Shown one piece after another: positions 23,306 to 34,013 of a stretch of DNA of 64,000 nt. Numbering within the stretch: the first letter of the stretch is position 1; every line of letters starts with the position of its first letter. A program made the position numbers and the translations under genes. The notes beneath the pieces are model-generated. The model was given only the letters and a program-made list of their open reading frames with translations. It was not told where the DNA came from and did not search any database. The stretch spans positions 1-64,000 of the forward strand of contig UGUC01000004.1 of the NCBI GenBank assembly GCA_900455155.1. The letters run 5' to 3'. Origin of the DNA: Providencia stuartii (GTDB taxonomy: Bacteria > Pseudomonadota > Gammaproteobacteria > Enterobacterales > Enterobacteriaceae).

Positions 23306-23337
23306 AAGTGTCTATACGTTTAGACGTCTAAACAAAG
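23306..23337. promoter_or_regulatory. MetJ operator upstream of metF
   Basis: Four adjacent 8-base units: aagtgtct, atacgttt, agacgtct and aaacaaag. The third is a perfect AGACGTCT and its two upstream neighbours match five or six of eight positions. The operator lies about 70-100 bases before the metF start, consistent with repression by MetJ-SAM. Confidence 0.75.
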
Positions 23338-23467
23338 ATTACCGGATATTCATGCAGAGTCAACACTTAAATGAAATAGTGTTGTGAGGGTTTTTCAGTC
23401 GTAACTGGAAAAAAATTCATGTTAACAAATGGCGCAATAACCCGAAGTTATTGCGCGCAACACATTT

Positions 23468-24622
23468 TTATTCAGTCAGGCAGAAATGTTCGATCAGTTG
23501 GCTGAGCAGTTGGCGAGTCGGTTCAATAAATTTCATATCGATAAACTCATCAGGTTGATGTGCTTGCTCAATCGAGCCAGGGCCGAGCACAAGTGTCGGA
23601 CATAGCGCCTGAATAAACGGCGCTTCAGTGCAATAGTTGACCGTCTCAGCTTTCTGACCCAGTAACTGTTCAATCACAGCCACCATTTTATGATCCGTTG
23701 GGCACTCATACCCAGGAATAGGGGGATGGAGAGACTCAATTGTTAAGCGTCCTGGCCATCTTGCTTTTACAGGCTCCAACGTCTCATTTAATAGCTCATC
23801 CAAATCTTGCAAGGTCAGCCCCGGCAATGGACGAATATCCATATGTAATTCACAGCATCCACAAATACGGTTAGCCGCATCACCCCCATGAATATGACCA
23901 AAATTCATCGTCGGGTAAGGGATCACAAAAGCAGGATTGTTATAACGCTCTTTCAATGTATTACGTAGCGTCATCAGATGTGAAATAGACTCATGCATTA
24001 ATTCGATAGCATTCACGCCTCTTTCTGGGTCGCTTGAATGACCTGATTGCCCCGTAATACGGATGGCATTCGAAATATGCCCTTTGTGCGCACGTATCGG
24101 TTGTAATGAGGTCGGCTCCCCAATAATGGCAAAATCAGGACGAAGTTGCGTACTGGCTGCAAAATAACGCGCGCCTGCCATTGAGGTTTCTTCATCTGCG
24201 GTTGCAAGTATATGCAATGGGCGAGTTAATTTACGGGTATCAATGTCACGTAAGGCATCGACAATGAAAGCGAAAAAACCTTTCATGTCGGCAGTGCCGA
24301 GACCGTATAACTTGCCGTCATGCTCTGATAGCGCAAAAGGGTTTTTACTCCAACGCCCTTCATCAAAAGGAACTGTATCGGTATGCCCACACAGCATTAG
24401 GCCGCCACTTCCTTCCCCTATTGAGGCAAGTAGGTTGTATTTATCACGGGTATCCGGTACAGGTTGAATATTGACCGTAAATCCGAGGGTTTCCAGCCAT
24501 CCACCCAGTAATTCTACTAAGGCTTTATTACTCTGATCGAGTTGCGCATCAGTAGCACTGATAGAAGGAGTGGCAATTAATTGGCGATAAATCTCAATAA
24601 ATGCAGGTAATTTAATATTCAC
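23468..24622 (-). CDS. argE: Acetylornithine deacetylase
   Basis: A metallo-hydrolase of the M20 family that converts N-acetylornithine to ornithine. The 384-residue frame is intact. Metal and catalytic motifs are [16 protein letters not shown] (His/Asp), [25 protein letters not shown] (general-base Glu) and [20 protein letters not shown] and the HMDIRPLPG lid region follow. It is divergent from argC, and the shared 101-base region carries ArgR-like boxes, the classical bipolar arrangement of E. coli argECBH. Confidence 0.97.
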   Translation of the reverse strand: MNIKLPAFIEIYRQLIATPSISATDAQLDQSNKALVELLGGWLETLGFTVNIQPVPDTRDKYNLLASIGEGSGGLMLCGHTDTVPFDEGRWSKNPFALSEHDGKLYGLGTADMKGFFAFIVDALRDIDTRKLTRPLHILATADEETSMAGARYFAASTQLRPDFAIIGEPTSLQPIRAHKGHISNAIRITGQSGHSSDPERGVNAIELMHESISHLMTLRNTLKERYNNPAFVIPYPTMNFGHIHGGDAANRICGCCELHMDIRPLPGLTLQDLDELLNETLEPVKARWPGRLTIESLHPPIPGYECPTDHKMVAVIEQLLGQKAETVNYCTEAPFIQALCPTLVLGPGSIEQAHQPDEFIDMKFIEPTRQLLSQLIEHFCLTE

Positions 24623-24643
24623 TGTTGACAGCCTTTATCCATA

Positions 24644-24686
24644 ATAGTATCAATATTCATGCACTTTATTTGAATAAAAATACACA
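24644..24686. promoter_or_regulatory. Probable ArgR operator between argE and argC
   Basis: Two imperfect ARG boxes: agtatcaatattca (24646-24659) and tgaataaaaataca (24671-24684). The second matches nine of ten conserved positions of TGAAT-N4-ATTCA. Their centre-to-centre spacing (25 bases) is longer than the usual 21, so exact boundaries are uncertain. Position between divergent arginine genes supports the call. Confidence 0.6.
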
Positions 24687-24723
24687 TTAAACTGTTTGGG
24701 TCACGAGCACAAGGTAGAAATCT

Positions 24724-25728
24724 ATGTTGAACACACTCATTATCGGGGCCAGTGGTTATACTGGAGCGGAATTGGCAGCCTATCTGCAGCGTCATCCTGA
24801 AATAAACCTTCAGGGATTGATGGTTTCAGCGCACAGTGCTGATGCAGGTAAGTGCTTCTCTGAGTTGCATCCCCAGTATAAAGGCATTATCGATATGCCC
24901 GTGTTGCCATTAACCGATGTTGCAGCCGCGGCACAAGGTATTGATGTTGTCTTTCTTGCAACCGCTCACGAAGTTAGCCATGACATTGCGCCTCAGTTCC
25001 TAGAAGCAGGGTGTGTCGTATTTGATCTGTCTGGGGCTTATCGTGTTCAAGATGCCGCTTTCTATCCGAAATATTATGGTTTCGAACATACAAACAGTCA
25101 GTGGTTAAATCAAGCAGTTTACGGTTTAGCTGAGTGGCAAGCCGATAAAATTCGTCAAGCACAGTTAATTGCCGTGCCGGGGTGTTATCCAACGGTTTCT
25201 CAATTAGCACTAAAACCACTGATCGACGCCAAGTTACTCGATGACCATATGTGGCCAGTGATTAATGCGACGAGTGGTGTTTCTGGGGCAGGTCGTAAGG
25301 CGTCAATGACCAACAGTTTTTGTGAAGTGAGTTTACAACCCTATGGCATCTTCACGCATCGCCATCAACCCGAAATTGCAACCCATTTAGGTCGTGAAGT
25401 TATTTTTACTCCGCACTTGGGGAATTTTTCACGCGGTATTTTGGCCACCATTACCTGCAAAGTGAATCGCGGAGTGACAGACGAACAAATTCGTCAAGTA
25501 TTCAAAGATGCTTATCAAAATAAGCCATTAGTCCGTTTGTATGAAAAAGGTGTTCCTGCCCTGAAATCAGTGGTAGGCACACCGTTTTGTGATATCGGCT
25601 TTGTGTTAAAAGGTGAGCACCTGATCTTAGTCGGAACAGAAGATAACCTATTAAAAGGGGCTGCCGCGCAAGCTGTGCAGTGCATGAATATTCGTTTCGG
25701 TTTCAATGAAACGCAATCACTATTTTAG
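24724..25728 (+). CDS. argC: N-acetyl-gamma-glutamyl-phosphate reductase
   Basis: NADPH-dependent third step of arginine synthesis. The 334-residue product has the nucleotide-binding [18 protein letters not shown] at the N-terminus, [11 protein letters not shown], the active-site cysteine in [14 protein letters not shown] near residue 155, and [14 protein letters not shown]. The length matches E. coli. It begins the argC-argB-argG-argH set with 30 bases to argB, under the ArgR-like boxes upstream. Confidence 0.97.
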   Translation: MLNTLIIGASGYTGAELAAYLQRHPEINLQGLMVSAHSADAGKCFSELHPQYKGIIDMPVLPLTDVAAAAQGIDVVFLATAHEVSHDIAPQFLEAGCVVFDLSGAYRVQDAAFYPKYYGFEHTNSQWLNQAVYGLAEWQADKIRQAQLIAVPGCYPTVSQLALKPLIDAKLLDDHMWPVINATSGVSGAGRKASMTNSFCEVSLQPYGIFTHRHQPEIATHLGREVIFTPHLGNFSRGILATITCKVNRGVTDEQIRQVFKDAYQNKPLVRLYEKGVPALKSVVGTPFCDIGFVLKGEHLILVGTEDNLLKGAAAQAVQCMNIRFGFNETQSLF

Positions 25729-25758
25729 TGCCAACGAACTTATTTAAGGATAAACCCC

Positions 25759-26535
25759 ATGCAACCATTAGTGATTAAATTGGGCGGTGTATTACTCGAT
25801 AGCGAAGAAGCGCTTGAAAGATTGTTTAATGCATTACAAACCTATCGTCAATCTCATCAACGACCTTTAGTGATCGTGCATGGTGGTGGTTGCTTGGTGG
25901 ATGAGCTAATGCAAAAGCTGCAACTACCGGTGGTTAAAAAGCAAGGATTGCGTGTGACGCCTGCTGATCAGATAGACATTATCACAGGCGCGTTGGCTGG
26001 CACCGCCAATAAAACATTGTTGGCGTGGGCAACGAAATATCAGTTACAAGCAGTTGGGTTATCTTTGGGGGATGGGCAAAGTGCTGTCGTCACTCAATTA
26101 AATGACGAACTTGGGCATGTCGGCGATGCAAAGCCGGGTGACGCTAAATTATTACAGCTTTTACTCGGTGCAGGCTATTTACCAATCATTAGTTCCATCG
26201 GCGTGACCGAAGAAGGGTTATTGATGAATGTTAATGCCGACCAAGCCGCAACAGCCATCGCACAAGCGTTAAATGCGGATCTCGTATTGCTATCAGATGT
26301 CAGTGGCATCCTTGATGGTAAGGGTCAAAAAATTAATGAAATGACAACGGAAAAAGCACAGAAGTTAATTGAACAAGGCATTATCACGGACGGCATGATC
26401 GTAAAAGTTAATGCCGCATTAGAGGCAGCCAAAACATTGCAACGTCCTGTCGATATCGCCAGTTGGCGTCATGCAGAGCAACTACCAGCTCTATTTAACG
26501 GTACTGCTATTGGCACACGGATTTTAGCATCCTAA
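25759..26535 (+). CDS. argB: Acetylglutamate kinase
   Basis: Phosphorylates N-acetylglutamate, second step of arginine synthesis. The 258-residue product shows the amino-acid-kinase motifs [29 protein letters not shown], and [29 protein letters not shown], then [15 protein letters not shown]. The length equals the E. coli enzyme. It follows AAGGA at 25747-25751 and lies between argC and argG in the same direction. Confidence 0.97.
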   Translation: MQPLVIKLGGVLLDSEEALERLFNALQTYRQSHQRPLVIVHGGGCLVDELMQKLQLPVVKKQGLRVTPADQIDIITGALAGTANKTLLAWATKYQLQAVGLSLGDGQSAVVTQLNDELGHVGDAKPGDAKLLQLLLGAGYLPIISSIGVTEEGLLMNVNADQAATAIAQALNADLVLLSDVSGILDGKGQKINEMTTEKAQKLIEQGIITDGMIVKVNAALEAAKTLQRPVDIASWRHAEQLPALFNGTAIGTRILAS

Positions 26536-26613
26536 AGCGGATGCGTTTGGTTGGCGCGACCACCAAGAATGAATGAAAACTTTTTAATTGAGCGGAATCG
26601 GGATAGGTAAGTT

Positions 26614-27835
26614 ATGAAAAAGGGCATTAAAAAAATTGTATTAGCATATTCAGGTGGTCTAGATACATCGGCAATTATTCCATGGTTAAAAGAAAACTAT
26701 GATGATTGCGAAGTGGTTGCTTTCGTTGCCGATGTAGGACAAGACAGAGAAGATCTCGTTGGCGTTGAGCAAAAAGCATTGCAATCAGGTGCATCGGAAT
26801 GCCATGTGGTCGATCTACGTGAAGAGTTTGTCAAAGAGTATATCTACCCAGTATTGAAAACTGGCGCGCTCTATGAGGGAAGCTACCTGTTAGGGACTTC
26901 AATGGCACGTCCTATTATTGCTAAGGCACAGGTTGAACTGGCTCTGAAAGTTGGTGCCGACGCGGTAGCGCATGGCGCAACAGGTAAAGGAAATGACCAA
27001 GTGCGTTTTGAAAGCACTTATAGCGCACTTGCGCCACAGCTAAAAGTTGTTGCGCCATGGCGTGAGTGGGATTTGCGTTCGCGTGAAGCCCTATTGGATT
27101 ACCTGAAAGAGCGTCATATTCCAACGACAGCCAGTTTAGAAAAAATTTATAGTCGTGATGAAAACGCATGGCATATTTCTACCGAAGGCGGCGTATTAGA
27201 AAGCACATGGAATGCGGCAAACCAAGATTGCTGGGTCTGGACGGTCGATCCGAAAGATGCACCAGATGAAGCAGAGCTAGTGACTGTCGGTGTGAAACAA
27301 GGGGAAGTGGTTTCTGTTAACGGCCAAACATTATCTCCGCTGGGATGTCTTGAAGCTTTAAACGTCCTCGGTGCTAAACATGGCGTCGGTCGTATTGATA
27401 TTGTTGAAAACCGTTTAGTTGGTATGAAGTCTCGTGGCTGTTACGAAACCCCAGGAGGCACCATCATGATGGCTGCTTTACGTGGCATTGAGCAACTCGT
27501 TCTCGATCGCGACAGCTTTAAATGGCGTGAGCAACTAGGCTTAGAAATGTCCTACGTGGTTTATGATGGTCGTTGGTTTGCGCCTTTGCGTCATTCACTG
27601 CAAGCAGCCAGCAGAATCTTTAGCGCAAGACGTTACTGGTGAAGTGGTTCTGAAATTGTATAAAGGCCAAGTAACTGCTATCCAGAAAAAAGCAGATAAC
27701 AGCTTATATTCTGAGGAGTTCGCAACATTTGGTGAAGATGAAGTTTATGATCACAGCCATGCTGGTGGCTTTATCCGTTTGTACTCTCTTTCGTCGCGTA
27801 TTCGTGCGCTAAAAGGACAGAACAAAGCGAAATAG
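26614..27835 (+). CDS. argG: Argininosuccinate synthase (one frameshift)
   Basis: Condenses citrulline and aspartate using ATP. The N-terminal PP-loop AYSGGLDTS is at residues 10-18, followed by [32 protein letters not shown] and [13 protein letters not shown]. The frame breaks at CC 27608-27609 within a run of gca repeats; removing one C gives [22 protein letters not shown] and continues to the stop at 27833-27835, about 406 residues in all. It is the shorter argG type found between argB and argH in several Enterobacterales, not the longer E. coli type. The break is probably a consensus error. Confidence 0.94.
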
Positions 27836-27853
27836 TTTTATTGATGTACACTT

Positions 27854-27876
27854 CCCGACAGCTATTTGCTGTCGGG
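27854..27876 (+). promoter_or_regulatory. Intercistronic hairpin between argG and argH
   Basis: CCCGACAGC and GCTGTCGGG form a perfect nine-base stem with a five-base loop, 19 bases after the argG stop and 38 before argH. The following sequence has only scattered Ts, so it may be a partial terminator or a stabiliser that sets the argG to argH ratio. Confidence 0.55.
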
Positions 27877-27913
27877 TATCACATTTATTTTATCAATCAG
27901 ATAGGGATCAGTT

Positions 27914-29290
27914 ATGGCACTTTGGGGTGGACGTTTTAGTCAAGAAGCCGATCAGCGGTTTAAACAATTTAATGATTCATTGCGTTTCGATTATCGCTTA
28001 GCGCAGCAAGACATTATTGGTTCGGTTGCATGGTCAAAAGCGTTGGTCACTGTTGGGGTGCTATCAGAGGCAGAGCAGCAATCTCTTGAGCAAGCGCTAA
28101 ATGCCTTATTAAAAGAGGTGCAAGATGATCCTGAGCGCATTTTACAGAGCGATGCCGAGGATATTCATAGCTGGGTTGAAGGTAAACTGATTGATAAAGT
28201 AGGTGATTTAGGTAAAAAACTGCACACTGGACGTAGTCGTAACGACCAAGTTGCCACCGATTTAAAATTATGGTGTAAAGATCAAGTCGCGCTATTGTTA
28301 GAAGCTGTGGTAGAACTGCAAAAAGCGTTAGTGATCACCGCGGAAAATAACCAAGATGCGGTCATGCCCGGTTATACCCACTTGCAACGTGCACAACCAG
28401 TGACTTTTGCTCATTGGTGTTTAGCGTATAGTGAAATGTTAGCGCGTGATGAAAGTCGTCTAAAAGATACATTAAAACGTTTAGATGTTAGTCCGCTAGG
28501 TTGTGGGGCTTTAGCGGGAACTGCTTATGATATCGACCGTGAGCAACTGGCATCGTGGCTAGGTTTCTCATCGGCAACGCGTAATAGCCTTGATACAGTT
28601 TCAGATAGGGATCATGTTCTCGAATTATTATCCGATGCAAGTATTGGTATGGTGCATTTATCCCGTTTTGCAGAGGATCTCATTTTCTTTAACAGTGGCG
28701 AAGCGGGGTTTGTTGAACTTTCAGATAAAGTCACTTCAGGCTCTTCATTAATGCCACAAAAGAAAAATCCTGATGCACTTGAGTTGATCCGTGGTAAGTG
28801 TGGTCGTGTACAAGGCGCATTAACAGGAATGATGATGACCTTAAAAGGATTACCGCTAGCCTACAATAAAGATATGCAAGAGGACAAAGAAGGGTTGTTC
28901 GACGCTCTTGATACTTGGTTAGACTGTCTCCATATGGCGGCTCTGGTGCTTGATGGTATTCAAATTCGTCGAAATCGTTGTGAAGAAGCCGCAAAACAAG
29001 GCTATGCCAATGCTACTGAGCTGGCGGATTACCTTGTTGCTAAAGGCGTTCCTTTCCGTGAAGCTCACCATATTGTCGGCGAGGCGGTGGTTACTGCGAT
29101 TAGCCAAGGGAAAGCATTGGAAGAGATGGCATTAAGTGATTTGCAAAAATTCAGTGATACTATCCAACTCGATGTGTATCAGATCCTCTCATTGCAATCT
29201 TGTCTAGATAAGCGTTTAGCAAAAGGCGGAGTTTCAAAGGAACAAGTCGCTAAGGCAATTACGGAGGCTAAAGCACGTTTAGGGATTTAA
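27914..29290 (+). CDS. argH: Argininosuccinate lyase
   Basis: Splits argininosuccinate to arginine and fumarate, last step of the pathway. The 458-residue frame is intact and belongs to the fumarase/aspartase superfamily. Motifs are [10 protein letters not shown] at the N-terminus, [27 protein letters not shown], and the signature [12 protein letters not shown] near residue 280. There is no C-terminal acetyltransferase fusion of the kind seen in some marine gammaproteobacteria. Last gene of the argCBGH set. Confidence 0.98.
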   Translation: MALWGGRFSQEADQRFKQFNDSLRFDYRLAQQDIIGSVAWSKALVTVGVLSEAEQQSLEQALNALLKEVQDDPERILQSDAEDIHSWVEGKLIDKVGDLGKKLHTGRSRNDQVATDLKLWCKDQVALLLEAVVELQKALVITAENNQDAVMPGYTHLQRAQPVTFAHWCLAYSEMLARDESRLKDTLKRLDVSPLGCGALAGTAYDIDREQLASWLGFSSATRNSLDTVSDRDHVLELLSDASIGMVHLSRFAEDLIFFNSGEAGFVELSDKVTSGSSLMPQKKNPDALELIRGKCGRVQGALTGMMMTLKGLPLAYNKDMQEDKEGLFDALDTWLDCLHMAALVLDGIQIRRNRCEEAAKQGYANATELADYLVAKGVPFREAHHIVGEAVVTAISQGKALEEMALSDLQKFSDTIQLDVYQILSLQSCLDKRLAKGGVSKEQVAKAITEAKARLGI

Positions 29291-29333
29291 CTCATTGAAT
29301 TTGCAAGATAGTGTTTAAAGTGGGATAAAATGG

Positions 29334-29353
29334 CGGGGTAGATAACTACCCCG
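29334..29353 (+). terminator. Hairpin downstream of argH
   Basis: CGGGGTAG and CTACCCCG form a perfect eight-base stem with loop ATAA, 43 bases past the argH stop. No good T-run follows, so it may be a weak terminator or an RNA stabiliser at the end of the arginine operon. Confidence 0.5.
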
Positions 29354-29780
29354 TACATGCGATTAAAAGTTTAATACTTAAATATAGTTAATTGTTAAAA
29401 GGCCTAACAGTATCCTTTCGCCAATCCAGTTATAAATATAAGCTCCTAGACCATCGTTAATTATTTCCCAATTTTTAGAATCTCATTGTTCCTTAAGATC
29501 TCATCTTTCTTGGGTCATATTTGCTTTGTCATTTAAGCAATTAAATATTAACTATCGATTTCAAGAGCCATTCGTACAGGATAGAGCCTGTCAGAACAGT
29601 CACTCTAATGTATGCTTATTTTATTGAACCTGTATCAGCAACGCTGAATGCAGGGCGAGTAATAATACCATTAATGAGCAAATAAGACTCTTTTCAGATT
29701 TAAGCGTAACGCTTTCATACTTAAAACCTATTGCTGAATTATGGTTTATAACTAACTGTTTTTGATTGCCTTTTACTATA
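29354..29780. other. Intergenic DNA without a recognisable gene
   Basis: About 430 AT-rich bases downstream of argH. Short minus-strand stretches read like decayed coding sequence but no frame is continuous and no family could be named. I see no promoter, repeat or RNA gene that I would defend. Confidence 0.5.
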
Positions 29781-30113
29781 TTAGAGGTATTTAACTGAAA
29801 CCATAGCTAAGCCTTTTTCTTTATTAGTCCAATTAAATTGATAAATGCTGCGGTTGTCTTCAGTTTTCTTCCATTCGCTAGATGGTGATTGCTTTGTATA
29901 ATTAAAACTTGATGTTTTTACTTTATTCTCTTCACTATTATAACAATTTAATTGAGCATTGTTGTTATTAAAAGAATAGTTGCAAGGAGGATATACAATC
30001 ATTGCTTTAAATGTAATTGTTGTGCTATTAGTTTTTGCTTGAACGTTAGTTGTAAATAAAGCAGTTGCGATCAGAGCAAAAGATAACGCTGTTTTGATTG
30101 TATTCTTAATCAT
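29781..30113 (-). CDS. Small secreted protein of unknown function with a cysteine pair
   Basis: A 110-residue product. The ATG at 30113 is chosen because it follows GAGGA at a good distance and starts a clean signal peptide (MIKNTIKTALSFALIATALFTTNVQA, cleavage after residue 26); the frame extends 19 codons further upstream. The mature part is about 84 residues, rich in Asn, Ser and Thr, and has just two cysteines (YPPCNYSF and LNCYNSE) that could form one disulphide. The opening TITFKAMIVYPPC resembles the first strand and cysteine of fimbrial subunits, but the protein is shorter than a pilin. Codon usage is strongly AT-biased. It is alone in a gene-poor AT-rich stretch, suggesting acquisition. 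Function unknown. Confidence 0.65.
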   Translation of the reverse strand: MIKNTIKTALSFALIATALFTTNVQAKTNSTTITFKAMIVYPPCNYSFNNNNAQLNCYNSEENKVKTSSFNYTKQSPSSEWKKTEDNRSIYQFNWTNKEKGLAMVSVKYL

Positions 30114-30875
30114 GGTATTAGTCCTCGATATATATTTAAGTAACTTAATTCGCTTATATTGTTTCCACAAGTTTGGATGAAGCGAATTATATAGATTAAA
30201 GTTTGCTTTGGGTGTTAATTTTAAAAAGCAAATGTGAGTAAATATATTTGAAATTGATTAATAATATTGATTGTACGCATTCCCTCCCAATTTAGTTAAT
30301 TAGAGTTTAATTCTGTGTATAATGACTCATTGTAGGTATTTGGCTTTATATGCTTCTTTTTGTCTCCTTTTTGATGGTTTTATCTGTTGGTGCGGAGGTG
30401 GTTTTGGTTGTCTTTTTAATTAAAAATATAAAGTAAATTGCAATGATTTTTTATTTATTTTTTAATGGAAATTAATAAAACAATGATAAAAATAAACATA
30501 ATGTATCTAAATATTTCATCGAGTAAGTGAATTATTAAATTACGCTATCTACGATTTATTCTGTTTTCACTGTAATCAAACGGTGACAGATTGAAATACG
30601 CATATTGCGATTAATTGTTTTATTTTTAATTTTTAGATGAAGCTTCTTTATATAACGATAGCGTTATACCTATTCGATAAAAATTGACTGACTAAAATGA
30701 AATTGGCCTACTTTTTTGTATTAAACGGTTTATGTGTCGGTGTTGGCCTGCATACTTACACTATCTTGTTTTGCATGATGTCATGTTCTTAGCATAGCGG
30801 TGTATCTCATCATGAAAGTGATAGCATCAATCATCGAACTTGGTTTGCTTTTCTATTTGTGACTAAGAGATATCA

Positions 30876-31022
30876 TTAGGGCAGATAATCGTTGCCCAAA
30901 ACGATGAATGCGTTGTTTATCGAGTAATTCTGTCGTGAGCAAGGCGTTTGAAATCTACTCACTCGATAAATGAATGTGAGTGGGTTTAGTTGATGGCTCA
31001 AGGTACGTTGTATGCTTTTCAT
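30876..31022 (-). CDS. Possible small ORF (48 codons) with a strong ribosome-binding site
   Basis: ATG at 31022 preceded on the minus strand by AAAGGAGA at optimal spacing; the product would begin MKSIQRTLSHQLNPLTF. In a neighbouring frame the same DNA reads on as ALLTTELLDKQRIHRFGQRLSAL and stops near 30860, so this may be a fragment of a longer, frame-broken gene. No family is recognised. The good ribosome site is the main support. Confidence 0.25.
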   Translation of the reverse strand: MKSIQRTLSHQLNPLTFIYRVSRFQTPCSRQNYSINNAFIVLGNDYLP

Positions 31023-31606
31023 AGCGTTTCTCCTTTAGCTATACCCACATCAGGTGTTCAGCATTCAAGAAAATCACTATTCCATTAACGTCAACCTTCC
31101 TTTTCCTTTTGTGTCTCTATTTTTCTCCTTCTTGTTTACATAAATATAGCTCTATTTGATAAATTTAAAGTCCTTTTAGGTTAATAATATGTTGCAAAAT
31201 ATTGGCGTAAAATATTGAAAATAATTACTTTGATGATGTTTTTGTGGAGTTAAATTTCATTTATTTTTAATAATTTAGTTTGATATTTTATCAATTGTGG
31301 TGTTTTTTTGAGCGTAGCCTGAGTAACTAAATCAAAAACAATAATGTAAATAATATGTTGCTATATGATGAATAATTGTTTCTATTTTTTGCATTTAGGG
31401 TGAAATTTTATTTCATGCAAAATATAAAAAATAATAATTATTTCAATTAATTATATTATTTTATCCCTGTTTTTTTAATTCATAATTAGTCACTTAAATT
31501 TACATTTTGATATAAATTGAATGGGCGAGACAAAATGTCACGTTGCAAATGATGAAGAATTATTGAACATGTCAATTCTAATTGATAGTTAAAAGCATTA
31601 GATATC

Positions 31607-31615
31607 TGGTATACT
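31607..31615 (+). promoter_or_regulatory. Candidate extended -10 promoter of oxyR
   Basis: TGG directly before TATACT (31610-31615) forms an extended -10 element 33 bases before the oxyR start codon. The upstream GATAG...GATATC sequence could be part of an OxyR autoregulatory site, but the match is too loose to call. Confidence 0.45.
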
Positions 31616-31647
31616 GATTGGCAGTTTATATTAAGAAGGGCGACAAA

Positions 31648-32556
31648 ATGAACATTCGCGATCTGGAATATTTAGTGGCATTAGCTGAGCATAAGCATTT
31701 TCGTCGTGCAGCAGACTCTTGTCATGTGAGTCAACCAACATTGAGTGGCCAAATACGTAAGCTAGAAGAAGAACTTGGGGTTATGTTACTAGAAAGGACT
31801 AGCCGCAAGGTTTTATTTACTCAACAAGGATTGCTACTTGTTGAACAAGCAAGGACGATTTTACGCGAAATTAAAGTCTTACAGGAAATGGCGGCTCTAC
31901 AGGGGGAAAGCATGTCTGGCCCTTTACATATAGGGTTGATCCCAACGATCGCGCCTTATCTTTTGCCCCTTATCATTCCTGAATTGCACAAGCTCTTCCC
32001 TAAACTTGAAATTTACCTACATGAAGAACAGACACAGCAACTGTTGGCTCAGTTGGATAGCGGTAAATTAGATTGTGCTATTTTGGCGCAAGTGAAAGAA
32101 ACAGATCCTTTTATTGTTGTACCCTTGTTTGAAGAGCCAATGAAGCTCGCCATCTATGAAGGTCACTCATGGCAGGGGCGTGACACTATCGAGATGAATG
32201 AGCTATCTGGCGAGAAATTATTAATGTTGGAAGATGGCCACTGCTTACGTGACCAAGCGATGGGCTTTTGTTTTCAAGCGGGGGCTAAAGAAGATACACA
32301 TTTCCGAGCAACAAGCCTAGAAACGCTGAGAAATATGGTGGCAGCAGGAAGTGGAATTACATTATTGCCTGATTTGGCCGTGCCTCATGAATCCTGCCGT
32401 GATGGTATTTGCTATCTGAACTGTATTCATCCAGAGCCGAAACGTACAGTAGTATTAGTTTATCGCCCAGGCTCACCGTTACGTGGTCGCTATGAACAGC
32501 TTGCTGAGGCTATTTATAATTTGATGAGTAGCTATTACAGTAATAAAGCGCGCTAA
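31648..32556 (+). CDS. oxyR: Hydrogen peroxide-sensing transcription regulator OxyR
   Basis: A LysR-family regulator activating peroxide defence genes. The true start is ATG at 31648 (MNIRDLEYLVALAEHKHF), after GAAGGG; an in-frame TTG-type start ten codons upstream is less likely. The N-terminal helix-turn-helix includes AADSCHVSQPTLSGQIRKLEEELG. The redox-active cysteine pair is visible in DGHCLRDQAMGFCF, corresponding to Cys199 and Cys208. Length is 302 residues, close to the E. coli 305. It is convergent with sthA, as in E. coli. Confidence 0.97.
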   Translation: MNIRDLEYLVALAEHKHFRRAADSCHVSQPTLSGQIRKLEEELGVMLLERTSRKVLFTQQGLLLVEQARTILREIKVLQEMAALQGESMSGPLHIGLIPTIAPYLLPLIIPELHKLFPKLEIYLHEEQTQQLLAQLDSGKLDCAILAQVKETDPFIVVPLFEEPMKLAIYEGHSWQGRDTIEMNELSGEKLLMLEDGHCLRDQAMGFCFQAGAKEDTHFRATSLETLRNMVAAGSGITLLPDLAVPHESCRDGICYLNCIHPEPKRTVVLVYRPGSPLRGRYEQLAEAIYNLMSSYYSNKAR

Positions 32557-32576
32557 TAAGTAGGGTGTGGCTAGAG

Positions 32577-32609
32577 AAGTGATTGCCGTATTAGGTTCGG
32601 CAATCACTT
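32577..32609. terminator. Bidirectional terminator between oxyR and sthA
   Basis: AAGTGATTGCCG and CGGCAATCACTT make a perfect 12-base stem with a nine-base loop in the gap between the convergent stop codons, seven bases from the sthA end. T-runs are short on both sides. Confidence 0.75.
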
Positions 32610-32615
32610 AATAGC

Positions 32616-34013
32616 TTAAAACAGGCGGTTTAAGCCATTTAATGCGGCAACGCGGAATGCTTCTGCCATCGTAGGATAGTTGAAGGTCGTATTCACAAAA
32701 TACTCGATGGTATTTCCTTCCCCTTTCTGTTCCATAATAGCCTGACCGATATGAATAATTTCAGCGGCTCTTTCCCCGAAACAGTGGATGCCTAAAATTT
32801 GCAATGTTTCACGGTGGAATAAGATCTTCAAACTGCCCACGTTCATACCTGCAATTTGGGCGCGTGCTAAATGTTTAAATTGAGCGCGTCCGACTTCATA
32901 GGGGATCTTCATCGCTGTCAATTCTTGCTCTGTTTTACCAACAGAACTAATTTCAGGGATGGTATAGATGCCGGTAGGAATATCTTCAACTAAGTGTGCA
33001 TTACCTAAGTCTTCTGCTATAGCTCGAGCGGCAATACGACCTTGGTCATAGGCAGCAGATGCAAGGCTTGGATAGCCAATAACATCACCAACAGCATAAA
33101 TATGTTCATTAGAAGTGCGGTAAGCGCTATCGACTTTAATCAAGCCACGGTTATCTGCTTCAATACCCACATTCGCTAAACCTAACTTATCCGTATTCCC
33201 CGTGCGACCATTCGCATACAGTAAACAGTCTGCTTTGACTTTTTTGCCTGATTTAAGATGGACAATCACGCCATCAGGAACACCTTCAATTTTTTCATAC
33301 TCTTCATTATGACGAATAACGATACCGCTATTCCAGAAGTGATAAGAAAGTGCATCTGACATTTCTTGATCTAAAAAGGCAAGTAAGTGATCGCGTGTGT
33401 TGATTAAATCAACTTTGACACCTAACCCGCGAAAGATAGACGCATATTCACAACCAATCACCCCTGCACCATAAATAATCACGTGGCGTGGTTCATGGGT
33501 TAGATTTAGGATGGTATCACTGTTGTAAATACGAGAGTGGTTAAAATCGACATCGGATGGGCAATAAGGACGCGACCCTGTCGCAATTACGATATTATCT
33601 GCACTGAGAACATCGCAACTACCGTCGGAATAGCGAACACTCACATGGCGTTCATCAATAAAAGTGGCTTCACCAGAGAACATTTGGCAGCCATTACGCT
33701 CATAAAAACCTTGGCGCATACGCGTTTGTTGACTGATCACGCTTTCAGCATGCTTGAGGATTTCAGAGAAAGAGGAGCGTAAGGAGCGAGAATTATCGCT
33801 GTAGAGTGGATTTTGGTTAAATTCGATAATTCGGCTAACTGCATGGCGGAGGGCTTTGGAGGGAATGGTTCCCCAGTGGGTACAGCCACCGCCGACACTA
33901 TCATAACGTTCTATGACGGCGACGTTTTTTCCTTGCTTCACCAGTCCCATGGCGGCGCCTTCTCCACCCGGCCCGGAACCAATGACAATTGCATCAAAAT
34001 GGATGTGTTGCAT
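32616..34013 (-). CDS. sthA: Soluble pyridine nucleotide transhydrogenase
   Basis: A cytosolic FAD enzyme that passes electrons from NADPH to NAD+, restoring balance when NADPH is in excess. The 465-residue product has the FAD-binding [15 protein letters not shown] at residue 11, the region [17 protein letters not shown], which has one cysteine where related disulphide reductases have a CxxxxC pair (typical of SthA), the NAD-binding [13 protein letters not shown], and [14 protein letters not shown]. The length matches E. coli. It is divergent from fabR. Confidence 0.97.
   Translation of the reverse strand: MQHIHFDAIVIGSGPGGEGAAMGLVKQGKNVAVIERYDSVGGGCTHWGTIPSKALRHAVSRIIEFNQNPLYSDNSRSLRSSFSEILKHAESVISQQTRMRQGFYERNGCQMFSGEATFIDERHVSVRYSDGSCDVLSADNIVIATGSRPYCPSDVDFNHSRIYNSDTILNLTHEPRHVIIYGAGVIGCEYASIFRGLGVKVDLINTRDHLLAFLDQEMSDALSYHFWNSGIVIRHNEEYEKIEGVPDGVIVHLKSGKKVKADCLLYANGRTGNTDKLGLANVGIEADNRGLIKVDSAYRTSNEHIYAVGDVIGYPSLASAAYDQGRIAARAIAEDLGNAHLVEDIPTGIYTIPEISSVGKTEQELTAMKIPYEVGRAQFKHLARAQIAGMNVGSLKILFHRETLQILGIHCFGERAAEIIHIGQAIMEQKGEGNTIEYFVNTTFNYPTMAEAFRVAALNGLNRLF

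Larger units (their letters stand above)
30114..31647. other. Long AT-rich region between the small secreted protein and oxyR
   Basis: About 1.5 kb with no clear gene. The part 30180-30720 and 31130-31560 is strongly AT-rich with poly-A/T tracts. The part 30720-31100 has a more coding-like composition and holds the short minus-strand frame listed separately. The right end must carry the oxyR promoter and perhaps OxyR binding sites. A plus-strand hydrophobic 31-codon frame at 30697-30792 lacks a ribosome site. Confidence 0.5.

Noticed and set aside
27563..27835. A separate small gene after argG
   Set aside because: Its residues are the C-terminus of ArgG in the shifted frame, not an independent protein.
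30697..30792. A 31-codon hydrophobic small protein (MKLAYFFVLNGL...)
   Set aside because: No ribosome-binding site and no conservation evidence; such frames are expected by chance in AT-rich DNA.
31400..31600. OxyS small RNA divergent from oxyR
   Set aside because: No OxyS-like sequence, terminator or promoter on the minus strand could be recognised, and OxyS is not expected outside close relatives of E. coli.
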